The notes under the pieces are model-generated. The model made no database searches, had not been told where the DNA came from, and saw only the letters and a program-made list of their open reading frames with translations. Below, piece after piece: positions 1-8,773 of a stretch of DNA of 64,000 nucleotides. How positions within the stretch are numbered: position 1 is the first letter of the stretch; each line of letters starts with the position of its first letter. The stretch comes from Treponema sp. (GTDB taxonomy: Bacteria > Spirochaetota > Spirochaetia > Treponematales > Treponemataceae), in NCBI GenBank assembly GCA_022510865.1, contig JAFLSQ010000006.1, positions 28,965-92,964 of the forward strand, written 5' to 3'. The position numbers and the translations under genes are program-made.

Positions 1-49
1 AGATTAAATGACTTCCGCATGAGAGTCACGCAGAAAAAGAGGTGAGAAA

Positions 50-625
50 ATGAGTGAGAAAAATAAAATCGGGGCGAAAGTCAGGCTCGTCCGCGAGAGC
101 AGGAAACTTTCGGTTGAGGATGTGTCGGAGCGCACGAATCTGAGCGTCCAGCAGATTTCAAGCATTGAGGACGGCTCTCTTGTCCCGAACCTCACGCCGC
201 TGATTAAAATCGCGCGGGTTCTTGGGGTCAGGCTCGGGACTTTCATGGACGATGACGAGAACCTTGGGCCTGTGGTGACAAAATCCCAGGACAAGAAGGA
301 AGTCACGAGGTTCAGCGACAGAGGAAACGCCGTGAATTCCGACCTTGATTTCTACACGCTCGCGCACAACAAGGCGGGCCGTCACATGGATCCGTTCATA
401 ATCGATATTTTCCCCACGTCCGAGGAGGAAATCAAACTCTCAACGCATGAGGGCGAGGAATTCATCTATGTGCTGGACGGCGAGGTTGAGATAAAGTACG
501 GAAAGGACACTTACGTGCTGGAGAAAGGCGACTCAATCTACTACGAGTCCATCGTGGCGCACCACGTTCACAGCCACGGAAGCGGGAACGCCAAGATTCT
601 TGCCGTGGTCTACACACCCGCGTGA
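50..625 (+). CDS. XRE-family regulator with C-terminal cupin domain (copy 1)
   Basis: A 191-residue cytoplasmic regulator. Residues about 9-65 form an XRE helix-turn-helix (KVRLVRESRKLSVEDVSERT, then LSVQQISSIEDG), and residues about 115-190 form a single cupin barrel with the E-F-x-Y-V-L-D-G-E-V and G-D-S-I-Y-Y-x-S-x-x-x-H-H-V-H elements that usually place metal or a small ligand. The start has a good ribosome site (GAGGTGA) 6 bases upstream. It precedes an acyl-CoA synthetase, and the same pair recurs at 2632-4919, so it probably senses a carboxylic acid or its CoA ester and controls the ligase. Ligand and operator are not visible in the sequence; the regulatory role is inference. Confidence 0.88.
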   Translation: MSEKNKIGAKVRLVRESRKLSVEDVSERTNLSVQQISSIEDGSLVPNLTPLIKIARVLGVRLGTFMDDDENLGPVVTKSQDKKEVTRFSDRGNAVNSDLDFYTLAHNKAGRHMDPFIIDIFPTSEEEIKLSTHEGEEFIYVLDGEVEIKYGKDTYVLEKGDSIYYESIVAHHVHSHGSGNAKILAVVYTPA

Positions 626-828
626 TGGACGACAAGGAATACTACAGCCTGACAAACCGACGCTCATCCTGGGCAGTGCGTCAGGCGTTGAGACAGCAAG
701 GCAATCCGGACGCAAAATCCGCAGGAGACGCGGTATCTGCTCTGCAATCATACAAAAATCTTGAGGTCAGGCAGGGCAGGGCGGACGCTGAGATGCTGAC
801 AGAAAAATCGGAGAGATTCAGCGGATGA
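625..828 (+). CDS. Small hypothetical protein between regulator and synthetase
   Basis: A 67-residue reading frame whose ATG at 625 shares its first base with the TGA of the upstream regulator, so translation would be coupled. The product is hydrophilic, without a signal peptide or recognisable domain, and is rich in Gln, Arg and Ala. Codon use resembles the neighbours. The second regulator-synthetase module has no counterpart. Its stop codon lies inside the 821-847 hairpin. It could be a genuine small protein or the decayed tail of one; I do not recognise it. Confidence 0.45.
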   Translation: MDDKEYYSLTNRRSSWAVRQALRQQGNPDAKSAGDAVSALQSYKNLEVRQGRADAEMLTEKSERFSG

Positions 829-847
829 CACAGGTCTTGTCATCCGC
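821..847 (+). terminator. Perfect 10-bp hairpin before the synthetase gene
   Basis: GCGGATGACA (821-830) and TGTCATCCGC (838-847) pair perfectly around a 7-base loop. CATTTTAAGG follows, a short T run rather than a full tract. The Shine-Dalgarno sequence of the next gene (AAGGAG, 854-859) starts 7 bases later. It may be a partial terminator or attenuator that sets the ratio of regulator to synthetase. Confidence 0.55.
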
Positions 848-867
848 CATTTTAAGGAGCGGACTGC

Positions 868-2514
868 ATGATAGAATTGACTTTAAGCCAGTTGTTGCGT
901 GAGAAAACAAAAGAGAATCCGGAGCATGAGTTCATGGTTTATTCTGACCGTGACCTGCGCTTCACTTATGCCCAGTTTGACAAACGTGTTGATGACATGG
1001 CCTGCGGACTTTATGCGATTGGCGTGCGGAAAGGCGACAATGTCGGAATCTGGGCGACGAACGTCCCCGACTGGCTCACTTATATGTTCGCGTGCGCACG
1101 TCTTGGCGCGGTCGCAGTCACAGTGAACACATCCTACAAACTGCACGAGCTTGAGTACCTTGTGAAGCAGGCGGATTTGACGACCCTCTGTCTTACCGAC
1201 GGCGTCAAGGACTCAAATTATGTGGCGATGATAAAGGAGCTTGTCCCGGAGCTTGACGAGTACGAGCGCGGCTGCCTAAAATCCGCGAGGTTTCCTTATC
1301 TCAAGAACGTGGTCTTCATGGGACCCGAGAAGCACCGCGGGCTTTACTCCACGCCGGAGCTTCTGCTGCTCGGCCAGCACGTTGACATCGCGATTATCCA
1401 TAAAATCGAGTCGGAGGTCTCACAGAACGATGTGGTGAACATGCAGTACACTTCCGGCACTACAGGCTTCCCAAAAGGCGTGATGCTCACAAGCCGCAAC
1501 ATCATCAACAACGGCTTCTCAATCGGCGAGTGTATGCGCTACACATCAAGCGAGCGAGTCTGCCTTCCGGTCCCGCTTTTCCACTGCTTCGGAATCGTCC
1601 TTGGCGTGATGGCTGTGCTGAGCCACGGAGCGACGCACGTCCTTCTGGAAAGCTTTGACCCGCTGCTCGCGCTCGCGTCAATCCACAAGGAGAAGTGCAC
1701 GGCAATCTACGGAGTGCCCACAATGTACATCGCCGAGCTGAACCATCCGATGTTCAGCATGTTCGATATGTCCTCGCTGCGCACGGGAATCATGGCGGGC
1801 GCGCTCTGCCCGGTTGAGCTGATGAAGCAGGTGATGGACAAAATGAACATGAAGGAAATCACATCGGTCTACGGCCTGACAGAGACATCACCAGGAATGA
1901 CGCAGAGCCACTGGGATGACAGCCTTGAGGTGAAGGCCACGACAGTCGGACGGGAGCTTCCTGAGATTGAGGTGCGCGTGATTGACCCCGAGACCGGCGA
2001 GGAATGCCCGGTAGGAGTGCAGGGCGAGATGTGCTGCCGCGGCTACAACATCATGAAAGGCTACTACAAGATGCCCGAGGCGACCGCGGAGATAATCGAC
2101 AAGGACGGCTTCCTGCATTCCGGCGACCTTGGCGTCAAAGGCGAGGACGGAAACTACCGCATCACAGGGCGCATAAAAGACATGATTATCCGCGGCGGCG
2201 AGAACATCTATCCGCGTGAGATTGAGGAATTCCTGTCGGCAATCCCGGAAATCAAGGATATTCAGGTGGCGGCCGTGAAATCAAAGCGTTACGGCGAGAT
2301 TACCGGTGCGTTCGTGATTCTGCACGAGGGAAAAACTCTCACGGAGCAGGACATCATCGAATTCTGCCGGGACAAGCTGTCAAAATACAAATGGCCGCAG
2401 CTCGTGATGTTCCTGGACGAATTCCCGATGACGGGGAGCGGGAAAATCCAGAAATTCAAGCTCACGGAGATTGGCACAAAATACAGGCGCGAGACTCTGA
2501 AAGTGGACGATTAG
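868..2514 (+). CDS. AMP-forming acyl-CoA synthetase (FadD/AcsA-like), copy 1
   Basis: A 548-residue ANL-superfamily enzyme that adenylates a carboxylic acid and transfers it to CoA. Visible motifs: P-loop [11 protein letters not shown] (about 194-204), the A5 motif YGLTETSPG (about 333-341), the A7/A8 hinge [12 protein letters not shown]...[17 protein letters not shown] (about 417-455), and the C-terminal catalytic lysine in GSGKIQKFK (about 525-533). Length and motif spacing fit medium- or long-chain acyl-CoA ligases better than acetyl-CoA synthetase. It lies downstream of an XRE-cupin regulator with a hairpin between them. Substrate is not readable from sequence; fermentation-derived or aromatic acids are possible. 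Confidence 0.9.
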   Translation: MIELTLSQLLREKTKENPEHEFMVYSDRDLRFTYAQFDKRVDDMACGLYAIGVRKGDNVGIWATNVPDWLTYMFACARLGAVAVTVNTSYKLHELEYLVKQADLTTLCLTDGVKDSNYVAMIKELVPELDEYERGCLKSARFPYLKNVVFMGPEKHRGLYSTPELLLLGQHVDIAIIHKIESEVSQNDVVNMQYTSGTTGFPKGVMLTSRNIINNGFSIGECMRYTSSERVCLPVPLFHCFGIVLGVMAVLSHGATHVLLESFDPLLALASIHKEKCTAIYGVPTMYIAELNHPMFSMFDMSSLRTGIMAGALCPVELMKQVMDKMNMKEITSVYGLTETSPGMTQSHWDDSLEVKATTVGRELPEIEVRVIDPETGEECPVGVQGEMCCRGYNIMKGYYKMPEATAEIIDKDGFLHSGDLGVKGEDGNYRITGRIKDMIIRGGENIYPREIEEFLSAIPEIKDIQVAAVKSKRYGEITGAFVILHEGKTLTEQDIIEFCRDKLSKYKWPQLVMFLDEFPMTGSGKIQKFKLTEIGTKYRRETLKVDD

Positions 2515-2568
2515 CCAGCCGTCAACTTTAATTATACTGAAATTCTTTAATAAATTTTAATTTTTCTG

Positions 2569-2597
2569 TTGAAATTCAGGCTGATTTCATGTAATAT
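2569..2597 (+). promoter_or_regulatory. Sigma70-type promoter for second regulator-synthetase module
   Basis: TTGAAA (2569-2574), a 17-base spacer and TAATAT (2592-2597). Transcription would start near 2604, about 28 bases before the ATG at 2632, in the AT-rich gap between modules. This suggests that the two modules are transcribed separately. Confidence 0.6.
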
Positions 2598-2631
2598 GCT
2601 CACGTAGCATTTACAAATTCAAGAGGTGATT

Positions 2632-3183
2632 ATGAACGAGGAGATTAAAGCTGTAGCAGACCGTCTGATTGGTCTGCGTGAAATTATGGATGTGTCCGTC
2701 GAGGAGGCGGCCCGTGTCTGCGGAGTATCAGCCGAGCAGTACAAGGCGTTCGAGAGCGGAACCGTGGATATTCCGGTCGGAATCCTGCAATCCATGTCAA
2801 AAAAATATGGGATTGACCTTGGAACTCTCATCTCCGGAAAAGAGCCTCACATGCACTCGTACTGCCTTACAAAAAAAGACCGCGGGCTTTCCATTGACAG
2901 AAGAAGCGACTACAAATATCAGGCGCTGGCATCGGGTTTCCAGCACCGCAAGGCAGATCCGTTCCTTGTGACAATCACGCCGGAGGAGACAAAGGAAATC
3001 CACTTCAACTCGCATCCCGGGCATGAGTTCGAGTACATGATTGAGGGCGCGATGCGGCTTGTGATTGACGGCAAGGAGCTTACGGTGGAGGAGGGCGACA
3101 GCGTTTATTTTGACGCCACGAAACCGCACGGAATGCAGGCCCTGAACAACGCCAAGGCAAAATTCCTGGCGATAATAATCTGA
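2632..3183 (+). CDS. XRE-family regulator with C-terminal cupin domain (copy 2)
   Basis: A 183-residue paralogue of the gene at 50-625, with the same architecture: an N-terminal helix-turn-helix (about 5-60; VEEAARVCGVSAEQYKAFESG) and a C-terminal cupin (about 105-183; HPGHEFEYMIEGAMRL, GDSVYFDATKPHGM). The ATG at 2632 is chosen because AGAGG lies 5 bases upstream; an in-frame GTG at 2626 overlaps that site. The cupin keeps the terminal His-Gly-Met-Gln segment but has fewer histidines than copy 1, so the ligand may differ. It sits 41 bases upstream of its own synthetase. The function as a ligand-sensing regulator is inferred from architecture. Confidence 0.87.
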   Translation: MNEEIKAVADRLIGLREIMDVSVEEAARVCGVSAEQYKAFESGTVDIPVGILQSMSKKYGIDLGTLISGKEPHMHSYCLTKKDRGLSIDRRSDYKYQALASGFQHRKADPFLVTITPEETKEIHFNSHPGHEFEYMIEGAMRLVIDGKELTVEEGDSVYFDATKPHGMQALNNAKAKFLAIII

Positions 3184-3224
3184 CTGTCTGGCAACAGCAG
3201 GAAAATCAATTTGAGGAAAATGAT

Positions 3225-4919
3225 ATGTTGGAAGAATTTCTAGAGAGAACCGAATTCGCAGATTACGATGATTTTTTTGCGAACTACAAGATAAAAGTGC
3301 CGGAGAATTTCAACTTCGGCTATGATGTCGTGGACGCAATCGCGAAAAAGACCCCGGATGCCACCGCCTTCATCTGGTGCAATGACAATGACGAGGAGCT
3401 GCGCATGACGTTCGGCGAGCTGAAAGAGCGCACGGATCGTACTGCCGCGTATTTCAGGAGCATAGGAATCAGGCGCGGGGATTTTGTCATGCTGATTCTG
3501 CAGCGCCGCTATGAGTTCTGGCTGTCAATCGTCGCGCTTCACAAAATCGGGGCGTCGGTCATTCCCGCGACTCACATGCTCACAAAAGAGGACATTGTGT
3601 TCCGCTGCAACGCCGCGTCAATCAAAGCGGTTGCCGCCGTGGATTACCGTGATTTGTTCAATTACATTGAGGAGGCGCAGAAAGAGTGCCCGTCGCTCAA
3701 GACGCTGGTCGCTGTGCCGCCGTTCGGAGTGGACGAGGGCATGAGCGCGGAGTTCAAGAAAAATCATCCCGCATGGCTTGATTTCACCGAGGGATGCAGG
3801 AATATCAGCGATGCCGCTCTGAGCGATTTTCACAGCCAGAAACGTGAGGAAATCAGCAGGAACGATGATATTCTTCTGGCATATTTCACATCGGGAACAA
3901 CAAGCCATCCCAAGCTCGTGTCGCACAACTTTCTTTATCCGCTCGGGCACATTGCGACGGCAAGTTACTGGCAGCAAGTTCAGAAAGGCGGACTTCACCT
4001 CACTGTGGCCGACACCGGATGGGGCAAGGCGGTCTGGGGCAAACTTTACGGCCAGTGGATTGCGGAATGCTCGGTTTTCATCTATGACTATCACGACAAA
4101 TTCAAGCCGATTGACCTCATCAAGCAGATTGAGAAGCACCACATCACGTCATTCTGCGCGCCGCCGACAATCTACCGCTTCTTGATTCAGGAGGATTTGA
4201 CAAAATACAATTTCTCAAGCTGTCTACATTGGTCTACAGCAGGAGAGCCGCTCAGTGACGAGGTTTTCAATAAATGGAAGCAGATTACCGGCAAGGAAAT
4301 CCGCGAGGGATTCGGCCAGACCGAGACGACGCTCTCGCTGTTCAATTACGGCAATGAGCGCATAAAGCCCGGAAGCCTTGGGAAACCCGCGCCGTATTAT
4401 AACGTCACGCTGATTGACGAGGACGGCAACGAGGTTGTTGACGGTGAGGTCGGAGAGATTGTGGTCGATATGAGAAACGGCAACTTCCCCGGACTTTTCA
4501 TGGAATATTTTGGCGATGAGGAGCGCACGAAAGCTGTGATGCATGACGGCTACTACCACACTGGCGACAACGCATGGCGCGATGAGGACGGCTACTTCTG
4601 GTTCACAGGGCGCAACGACGATGTCATCAAATGCTCGGGCTACAGAATCGGAACGTTCGAGGTTGAGTCAGTTCTGATGCAGCATCCGGCGGTGGTGGAG
4701 TGCGCTGTGACGGCAGCCCCGGATCAGGTGCGCGGTCAGGTTGTGAAAGCGACAATCATCCTTGCGAAGGACTATGAGCCGAGCGATGAGCTTAAAAAAG
4801 ACATCCAGGATTTTGTGAAGCGGACAACCGCGCCGTACAAGTATCCGCGAATAATCGATTTTGTGAAGGAGCTTCCTAAGACAATCTCCGGAAAAATCAA
4901 ACGCAAGGATATAAAATAG
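3225..4919 (+). CDS. AMP-forming acyl-CoA synthetase (acetyl/medium-chain ACSM-like), copy 2
   Basis: A 564-residue ANL enzyme. Motifs: YFTSGTTSHPKLVSHN (about 219-234), with the A3 glycine-rich loop; GFGQTETT (about 362-369); HTGDNAWRDEDGYFWFTGRNDDVIKCSGYRIG (about 445-476), whose GYRIG matches the acetyl/propionyl/medium-chain branch; and KTISGKIKR near the C-terminus with the acylation-site lysine region. It resembles ACSM-type medium-chain and acetyl-CoA synthetases more than the first copy does, so the two modules probably activate different acids. The gene is followed directly by a terminator hairpin. Confidence 0.9.
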   Translation: MLEEFLERTEFADYDDFFANYKIKVPENFNFGYDVVDAIAKKTPDATAFIWCNDNDEELRMTFGELKERTDRTAAYFRSIGIRRGDFVMLILQRRYEFWLSIVALHKIGASVIPATHMLTKEDIVFRCNAASIKAVAAVDYRDLFNYIEEAQKECPSLKTLVAVPPFGVDEGMSAEFKKNHPAWLDFTEGCRNISDAALSDFHSQKREEISRNDDILLAYFTSGTTSHPKLVSHNFLYPLGHIATASYWQQVQKGGLHLTVADTGWGKAVWGKLYGQWIAECSVFIYDYHDKFKPIDLIKQIEKHHITSFCAPPTIYRFLIQEDLTKYNFSSCLHWSTAGEPLSDEVFNKWKQITGKEIREGFGQTETTLSLFNYGNERIKPGSLGKPAPYYNVTLIDEDGNEVVDGEVGEIVVDMRNGNFPGLFMEYFGDEERTKAVMHDGYYHTGDNAWRDEDGYFWFTGRNDDVIKCSGYRIGTFEVESVLMQHPAVVECAVTAAPDQVRGQVVKATIILAKDYEPSDELKKDIQDFVKRTTAPYKYPRIIDFVKELPKTISGKIKRKDIK

Positions 4920-4936
4920 ACTAGAGCAATCTGCGG

Positions 4937-4973
4937 AAAGCGCGTCCTTAAAACGGGGATGCGCTTTTATTAT
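4937..4973 (+). terminator. Rho-independent terminator after second synthetase
   Basis: AAAGCGCGTCC (4937-4947) pairs with GGATGCGCTTT (4957-4967), 11 bp with one G-U, around a 9-base loop. TATTAT follows on the plus strand. It closes the two-module region. The minus-strand reading lacks a T run, so it would not efficiently stop the convergent rodA transcript. Confidence 0.75.
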
Positions 4974-5067
4974 ACCCCAAATTACTTATCATAATGCGCA
5001 TTCTGTCTACCAAAGCACTGGAAAATCCCTTCCTCGCCCGGACAAGCAAGGCAATCCTCTTTTTGTT

Positions 5068-6381
5068 TTATTTCAGCTCGTTCTTGCGGCAGTTCACGCT
5101 CATCACAAATCCCATGCAGGCCATCGCCGTGAGAAGAGACGAGCCGCCGTATGAAAGGAACAGGAGAGGAATTCCTGTGATTGGCATGAGGCCCATGACC
5201 ATGCCGACGTTCACAATGAAATGGAACATGAACATTCCGAAAATGCCGGAGCAGACATAGCAGCCATATCGGTTAGGACATTTCCTGATAATCAGGAGGA
5301 TTTTCACGAGAATCATAAAATAAATGGCGAAGACAATCACGCCGCCGACAAAGCCGAATTCCTCAGACAGAATGCTGAAAATAAAATCCGTGCTCTGCTG
5401 CGGAAGAAAACGGTAATGGCTCTGCGAGCCCATGAGGTAGCCCTGCCCTCTGATTCCGCCGGCTCCAATCGCGACCAGCGACTGTATGATGTTCCAGCCG
5501 GCCCCCAGGCGGTCTGCCTCCGGGTTCATGAAAATAATCAGACGCTTAATCTGGTAGTCTTTGAGCAGTTTTCCAAGAAGCAGCGAGAAAATCAGCGCGA
5601 GCGAGATTATGGACGCGAAGTAGGAAATCCAGAAGATGTAGTCCGGAAAATTGAAATATCTGCGCAGGACAATCCCGATGAGCGTAATCATGACGACGGC
5701 CACAATCAGGATGATTCTGAGCCGCATATTCGTGAGGATGCTGATTACGGCAAGCGGGCTGGACGTAATCTCCGCGTTCCACACCGGCAGGATTGCGAAC
5801 ACAATCGTCAGAAGCCCGAAAAACAGCAGATACATGATGTAGCGCAGCGGAACTCCCGCAATGAAGCACATCACGAGGAAAACCGGAAGATAAACGCTGG
5901 ACGTGCCCAAATCAGGCTGGATGAGGATGAGACCCATCGGGGCAATCAGAATCGCGGTCGCAATGATGAAGCGGCGCAGGGGACGCTCGTTCACGGACTT
6001 GTCAAGGTATCTGGCAAGAAAGAGCATGAAAAAAATCTTTCCGAATTCGGAGGGCTGCACGCCGAATTCCCCGATTCCAATCCAGCTTTTTGCTCCGTTC
6101 ACGTAACGGCCGAAAATCCGCGTGTAAATCAGCAGGAAAATCAGGGCGATGTAAAGATATGGTGACAGCGGCTCAGTCCGCCTGTAATCATAGAAAGTGA
6201 GGAAAATCATTATGACAAAGCCGATTGATGCCCAGATTATCTGCTTGATATGCTCGTTTGTCACAAGAACTGAGTCTGCGTTCACGCCTGATGAGTAGAT
6301 GAACAGGATTCCGATTGTGACAAGAACAAGAACCGCAAGAACGGACACATAATCTATCATCGCATACCATTTGTTTCTCAT
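5068..6381 (-). CDS. rodA: RodA peptidoglycan glycosyltransferase (SEDS family)
   Basis: A 437-residue polytopic membrane protein that polymerises lipid II into glycan strands during cell elongation, paired with PBP2. Visible: ten or so hydrophobic segments, the SEDS signature region near GIPLLFLSYGGSSLLTAM close to the C-terminus, and the conserved loop with WNIIQSLVAIGAGGIRGQGYLMGSQSHYRFLPQQSTDFIFSI. It is the last gene of the mre-mrd cluster, 9 bases after PBP2, as in T. pallidum. No strong minus-strand terminator is seen beyond it. Confidence 0.96.
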   Translation of the reverse strand: MRNKWYAMIDYVSVLAVLVLVTIGILFIYSSGVNADSVLVTNEHIKQIIWASIGFVIMIFLTFYDYRRTEPLSPYLYIALIFLLIYTRIFGRYVNGAKSWIGIGEFGVQPSEFGKIFFMLFLARYLDKSVNERPLRRFIIATAILIAPMGLILIQPDLGTSSVYLPVFLVMCFIAGVPLRYIMYLLFFGLLTIVFAILPVWNAEITSSPLAVISILTNMRLRIILIVAVVMITLIGIVLRRYFNFPDYIFWISYFASIISLALIFSLLLGKLLKDYQIKRLIIFMNPEADRLGAGWNIIQSLVAIGAGGIRGQGYLMGSQSHYRFLPQQSTDFIFSILSEEFGFVGGVIVFAIYFMILVKILLIIRKCPNRYGCYVCSGIFGMFMFHFIVNVGMVMGLMPITGIPLLFLSYGGSSLLTAMACMGFVMSVNCRKNELK

Positions 6382-6390
6382 GCGCCCACC

Positions 6391-8256
6391 CTATTCCTGC
6401 CTTGACCTGTTGTTGGTCAGATAATTAAAGCCGAGGGCGCGCGTCGCCTCCTCGCAAGTCTGATGCGCGAAAATCCCCTGGATTATGATGTTCGTCGCAT
6501 AAGGCGCCCACCATTCCCATTCGTTCACGGCCTCAACAATCGTCGCCACGCAGACGCGCTCTTCCGGCGGAGCGTCATAAGGCGCATACGCCACAAGCCA
6601 TGAGTGCCAGCTGTCCTTGAAGCCGTCAACCTCGGCGGTGCCGGTCTTGCAGGCAATCTTCACAAGCCTGTTGTGCATCGGATACTGAGGCGTTCCGTCA
6701 GTGACAGTGTAGCGCATGGATTCCTGAATCTGATCCCAAATCTCAGGCTCGATTGTGGACTGCGTGAGGACCTCAGGTCTGACTTCCTGAATGACCTCAT
6801 TTGTTACAGGATCGCGGATTTCTTTCAGAAGATGCGGCTTATAAATCACGCCCTTGTTCGAGACCATCGCGACCATGTTCGCAAGCTGCAACGGCGTAGC
6901 CTCCATGTAGCCCTGGCCGATGGAGACCGACATTGTGTCGCCGCCCAGCCACCTTGAGTGATATTTTTTCTCTTTCCATTCTGATGTGGGGACAAGCCCC
7001 GCGACCTGGCTTGGCAAATCAATCTGCGAGCTTTTCCCGAAACCGAACTCACGCGCATACGACGCGATTTTCTCAATTCCAAGGTAGTCGCGTCCGATAG
7101 TCCAGTAATAAACATCGCATGACTGCGCCATCGCGTTCCTCATGTCAAGCCATCCGTGGCCCGGCTCATGCACATGGCAGTGGAAAATGCGGCCGCCGTA
7201 GGACATCCTGCCTCGGCACTCAATTTTTTTTGCGGGAGAGAAAACGCCTTCCTGTAGCATCGCCGTTGACATCACGATTTTGAATGTTGATGCGGGCGGA
7301 TATGACAGCTGCACCGCGCGGTTAATCAGCGGCTTTGAGGTGTCGTTCACAAGCTTGGCGTACTCCGCGGACGAATTGTCCGAGTTGAAAATGTTCGAGT
7401 CAAAATACGGGTATGAGACCATGGCAAGAATCTCGCCGGTGGCGGGCTTCAATACGACCGATGCCCCTACCCTGTTCCCGAGCGCATCCTCCACAAGCTT
7501 CTGGATATCCGAGTCGATTGTGAGGACAAGGCTGTTGCCCATCTTGGGAGGCTCGACGCTCACCTCATTCGAGACGACGCGCCCATGCACGTCCACCGTG
7601 GAAATCTCACGGCCTGCGGTTCCCTGCAAGAACGAGTCGTACTGTTTCTCAATCCCAGTCTTCCCCACGACAGAATTCCTCGTGTACCCCTGATTGTAGA
7701 GGGCGGTCATCTCCTCCTGATTTATATCGCCAACATAGCCCACAATGTGCGACAGTGACGGAGTGTGAAGATAATTGCGCACAGGCTTTGAAATCCACGA
7801 GACGCCGGGCAAATCTGATTTATTCTCCGCGATGTTCGAGATTACCGAGAACGGCACATTCTGCTTGACCTGAATGGTCGTGTATGAGAGGCGCACGTTC
7901 TTCGGGATTTTCCTGTCGATTTCGGTGCGGCTTGTACCAAGATACTGCGCCAGTCGCGCGATTACGGTGTCATATCTGTCTTTGGGAATCTCGCCGGGAG
8001 TAACCTCCACGGCAAAACTGTCCGTGTTGATGACCATGGGAAGCTCGGCGTGGCGGTCAAAAATCTCCCCGCGCTGCGGAAAAATTGTCGTGACCTGCGA
8101 GGAAATTCGCCTGGACTGCGTGCGGTACTGCTCGCCGTTAATCACCTGCAAGGAGAACAGCTTGTAGATGTACGCAAGGAAAATCAGGGCAACCAGAACC
8201 ATCAGAATGAAAACTTTCGTTCCTTTTGAGAAAATGTCCTCCGCCTGCTTATACAT
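6391..8256 (-). CDS. mrdA: Penicillin-binding protein 2 (elongation transpeptidase)
   Basis: A 621-residue class B PBP that crosslinks peptidoglycan as RodA's partner at the cytoplasmic membrane. A single N-terminal membrane anchor (about 13-35) is followed by the pedestal (DRHAELPMVINTDSFAVEV) and a transpeptidase domain with SxxK in PPASTFKI (about 322-326), SCD in place of SxN (AQSCDVYYW), and KTGT (about 535-538). SC-D as the second motif is common in this class. It overlaps mreD by 8 bases and precedes rodA by 9, so the complex is made from one transcript. Confidence 0.95.
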   Translation of the reverse strand: MYKQAEDIFSKGTKVFILMVLVALIFLAYIYKLFSLQVINGEQYRTQSRRISSQVTTIFPQRGEIFDRHAELPMVINTDSFAVEVTPGEIPKDRYDTVIARLAQYLGTSRTEIDRKIPKNVRLSYTTIQVKQNVPFSVISNIAENKSDLPGVSWISKPVRNYLHTPSLSHIVGYVGDINQEEMTALYNQGYTRNSVVGKTGIEKQYDSFLQGTAGREISTVDVHGRVVSNEVSVEPPKMGNSLVLTIDSDIQKLVEDALGNRVGASVVLKPATGEILAMVSYPYFDSNIFNSDNSSAEYAKLVNDTSKPLINRAVQLSYPPASTFKIVMSTAMLQEGVFSPAKKIECRGRMSYGGRIFHCHVHEPGHGWLDMRNAMAQSCDVYYWTIGRDYLGIEKIASYAREFGFGKSSQIDLPSQVAGLVPTSEWKEKKYHSRWLGGDTMSVSIGQGYMEATPLQLANMVAMVSNKGVIYKPHLLKEIRDPVTNEVIQEVRPEVLTQSTIEPEIWDQIQESMRYTVTDGTPQYPMHNRLVKIACKTGTAEVDGFKDSWHSWLVAYAPYDAPPEERVCVATIVEAVNEWEWWAPYATNIIIQGIFAHQTCEEATRALGFNYLTNNRSRQE

Positions 8257-8773
8257 CGTCCACCCTGTCCTTCGTGGTCCTTATGACCAGATATTTTCTG
8301 AAAAATCCCAGGAATTTGAAAACAAACGGGGCCAGAATCACATTCTCCATGAACTCAAAAAGAAAGTGATATGATATGATTCCCGTCACGTAAATGTTCA
8401 CGTTCGGAAAAAACAGCGCGATGAGCTGCACCAGAAGCGTTTTTGCCACCGTTCCGATTGCCACGCTCAGAACCGGAACCATAATCCCGGAGATGATGAT
8501 TGTGCTGGAGAAAAGCCCGTAAAGATACCCGAGGAGACTGCGGTAAAGGCAGTTGAAGCCAAGCGGCACACCCGTGATGAAGTCCATTAGAAGCCCGGAG
8601 ATGAAGCCGTTTGTGACCCCGGCTGTCTTTCCGTTCAGAAGAGAGAAATAGACCGCGCAAATCAGCACCAAATCCGGCACCACATACAGGACTGAAATGT
8701 TCGACAATATTGACGATTCTATGACCGTCACACACAGAAAGATGAAAGTGCTTAACAAAACCGAGCGCGCCAT
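8249..8773 (-). CDS. mreD: MreD rod-shape membrane protein
   Basis: A 174-residue integral membrane protein with about five hydrophobic segments. It begins MARSVLLSTFIFLCVTVIES and has the typical MreD layout of aliphatic helices with few polar loops. MreD links MreC and MreB to RodA-PBP2 in the elongasome. Its ATG shares one base with the mreC stop, and its own end overlaps the PBP2 start by 8 bases. The call rests on position and topology, as MreD sequences are poorly conserved. Confidence 0.87.
   Translation of the reverse strand: MARSVLLSTFIFLCVTVIESSILSNISVLYVVPDLVLICAVYFSLLNGKTAGVTNGFISGLLMDFITGVPLGFNCLYRSLLGYLYGLFSSTIIISGIMVPVLSVAIGTVAKTLLVQLIALFFPNVNIYVTGIISYHFLFEFMENVILAPFVFKFLGFFRKYLVIRTTKDRVDDV

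Noticed and set aside
5221..6165. 314-codon open frame on the plus strand opposite rodA
   Set aside because: It is rich in Arg, Glu, Asn and His with no domain, lies wholly antisense to a clear SEDS gene, and lacks a ribosome site. It is a by-product of codon bias.
7280..7693. 137-codon plus-strand frame in PBP2
   Set aside because: Antisense to the PBP2 transpeptidase region, with no independent evidence.
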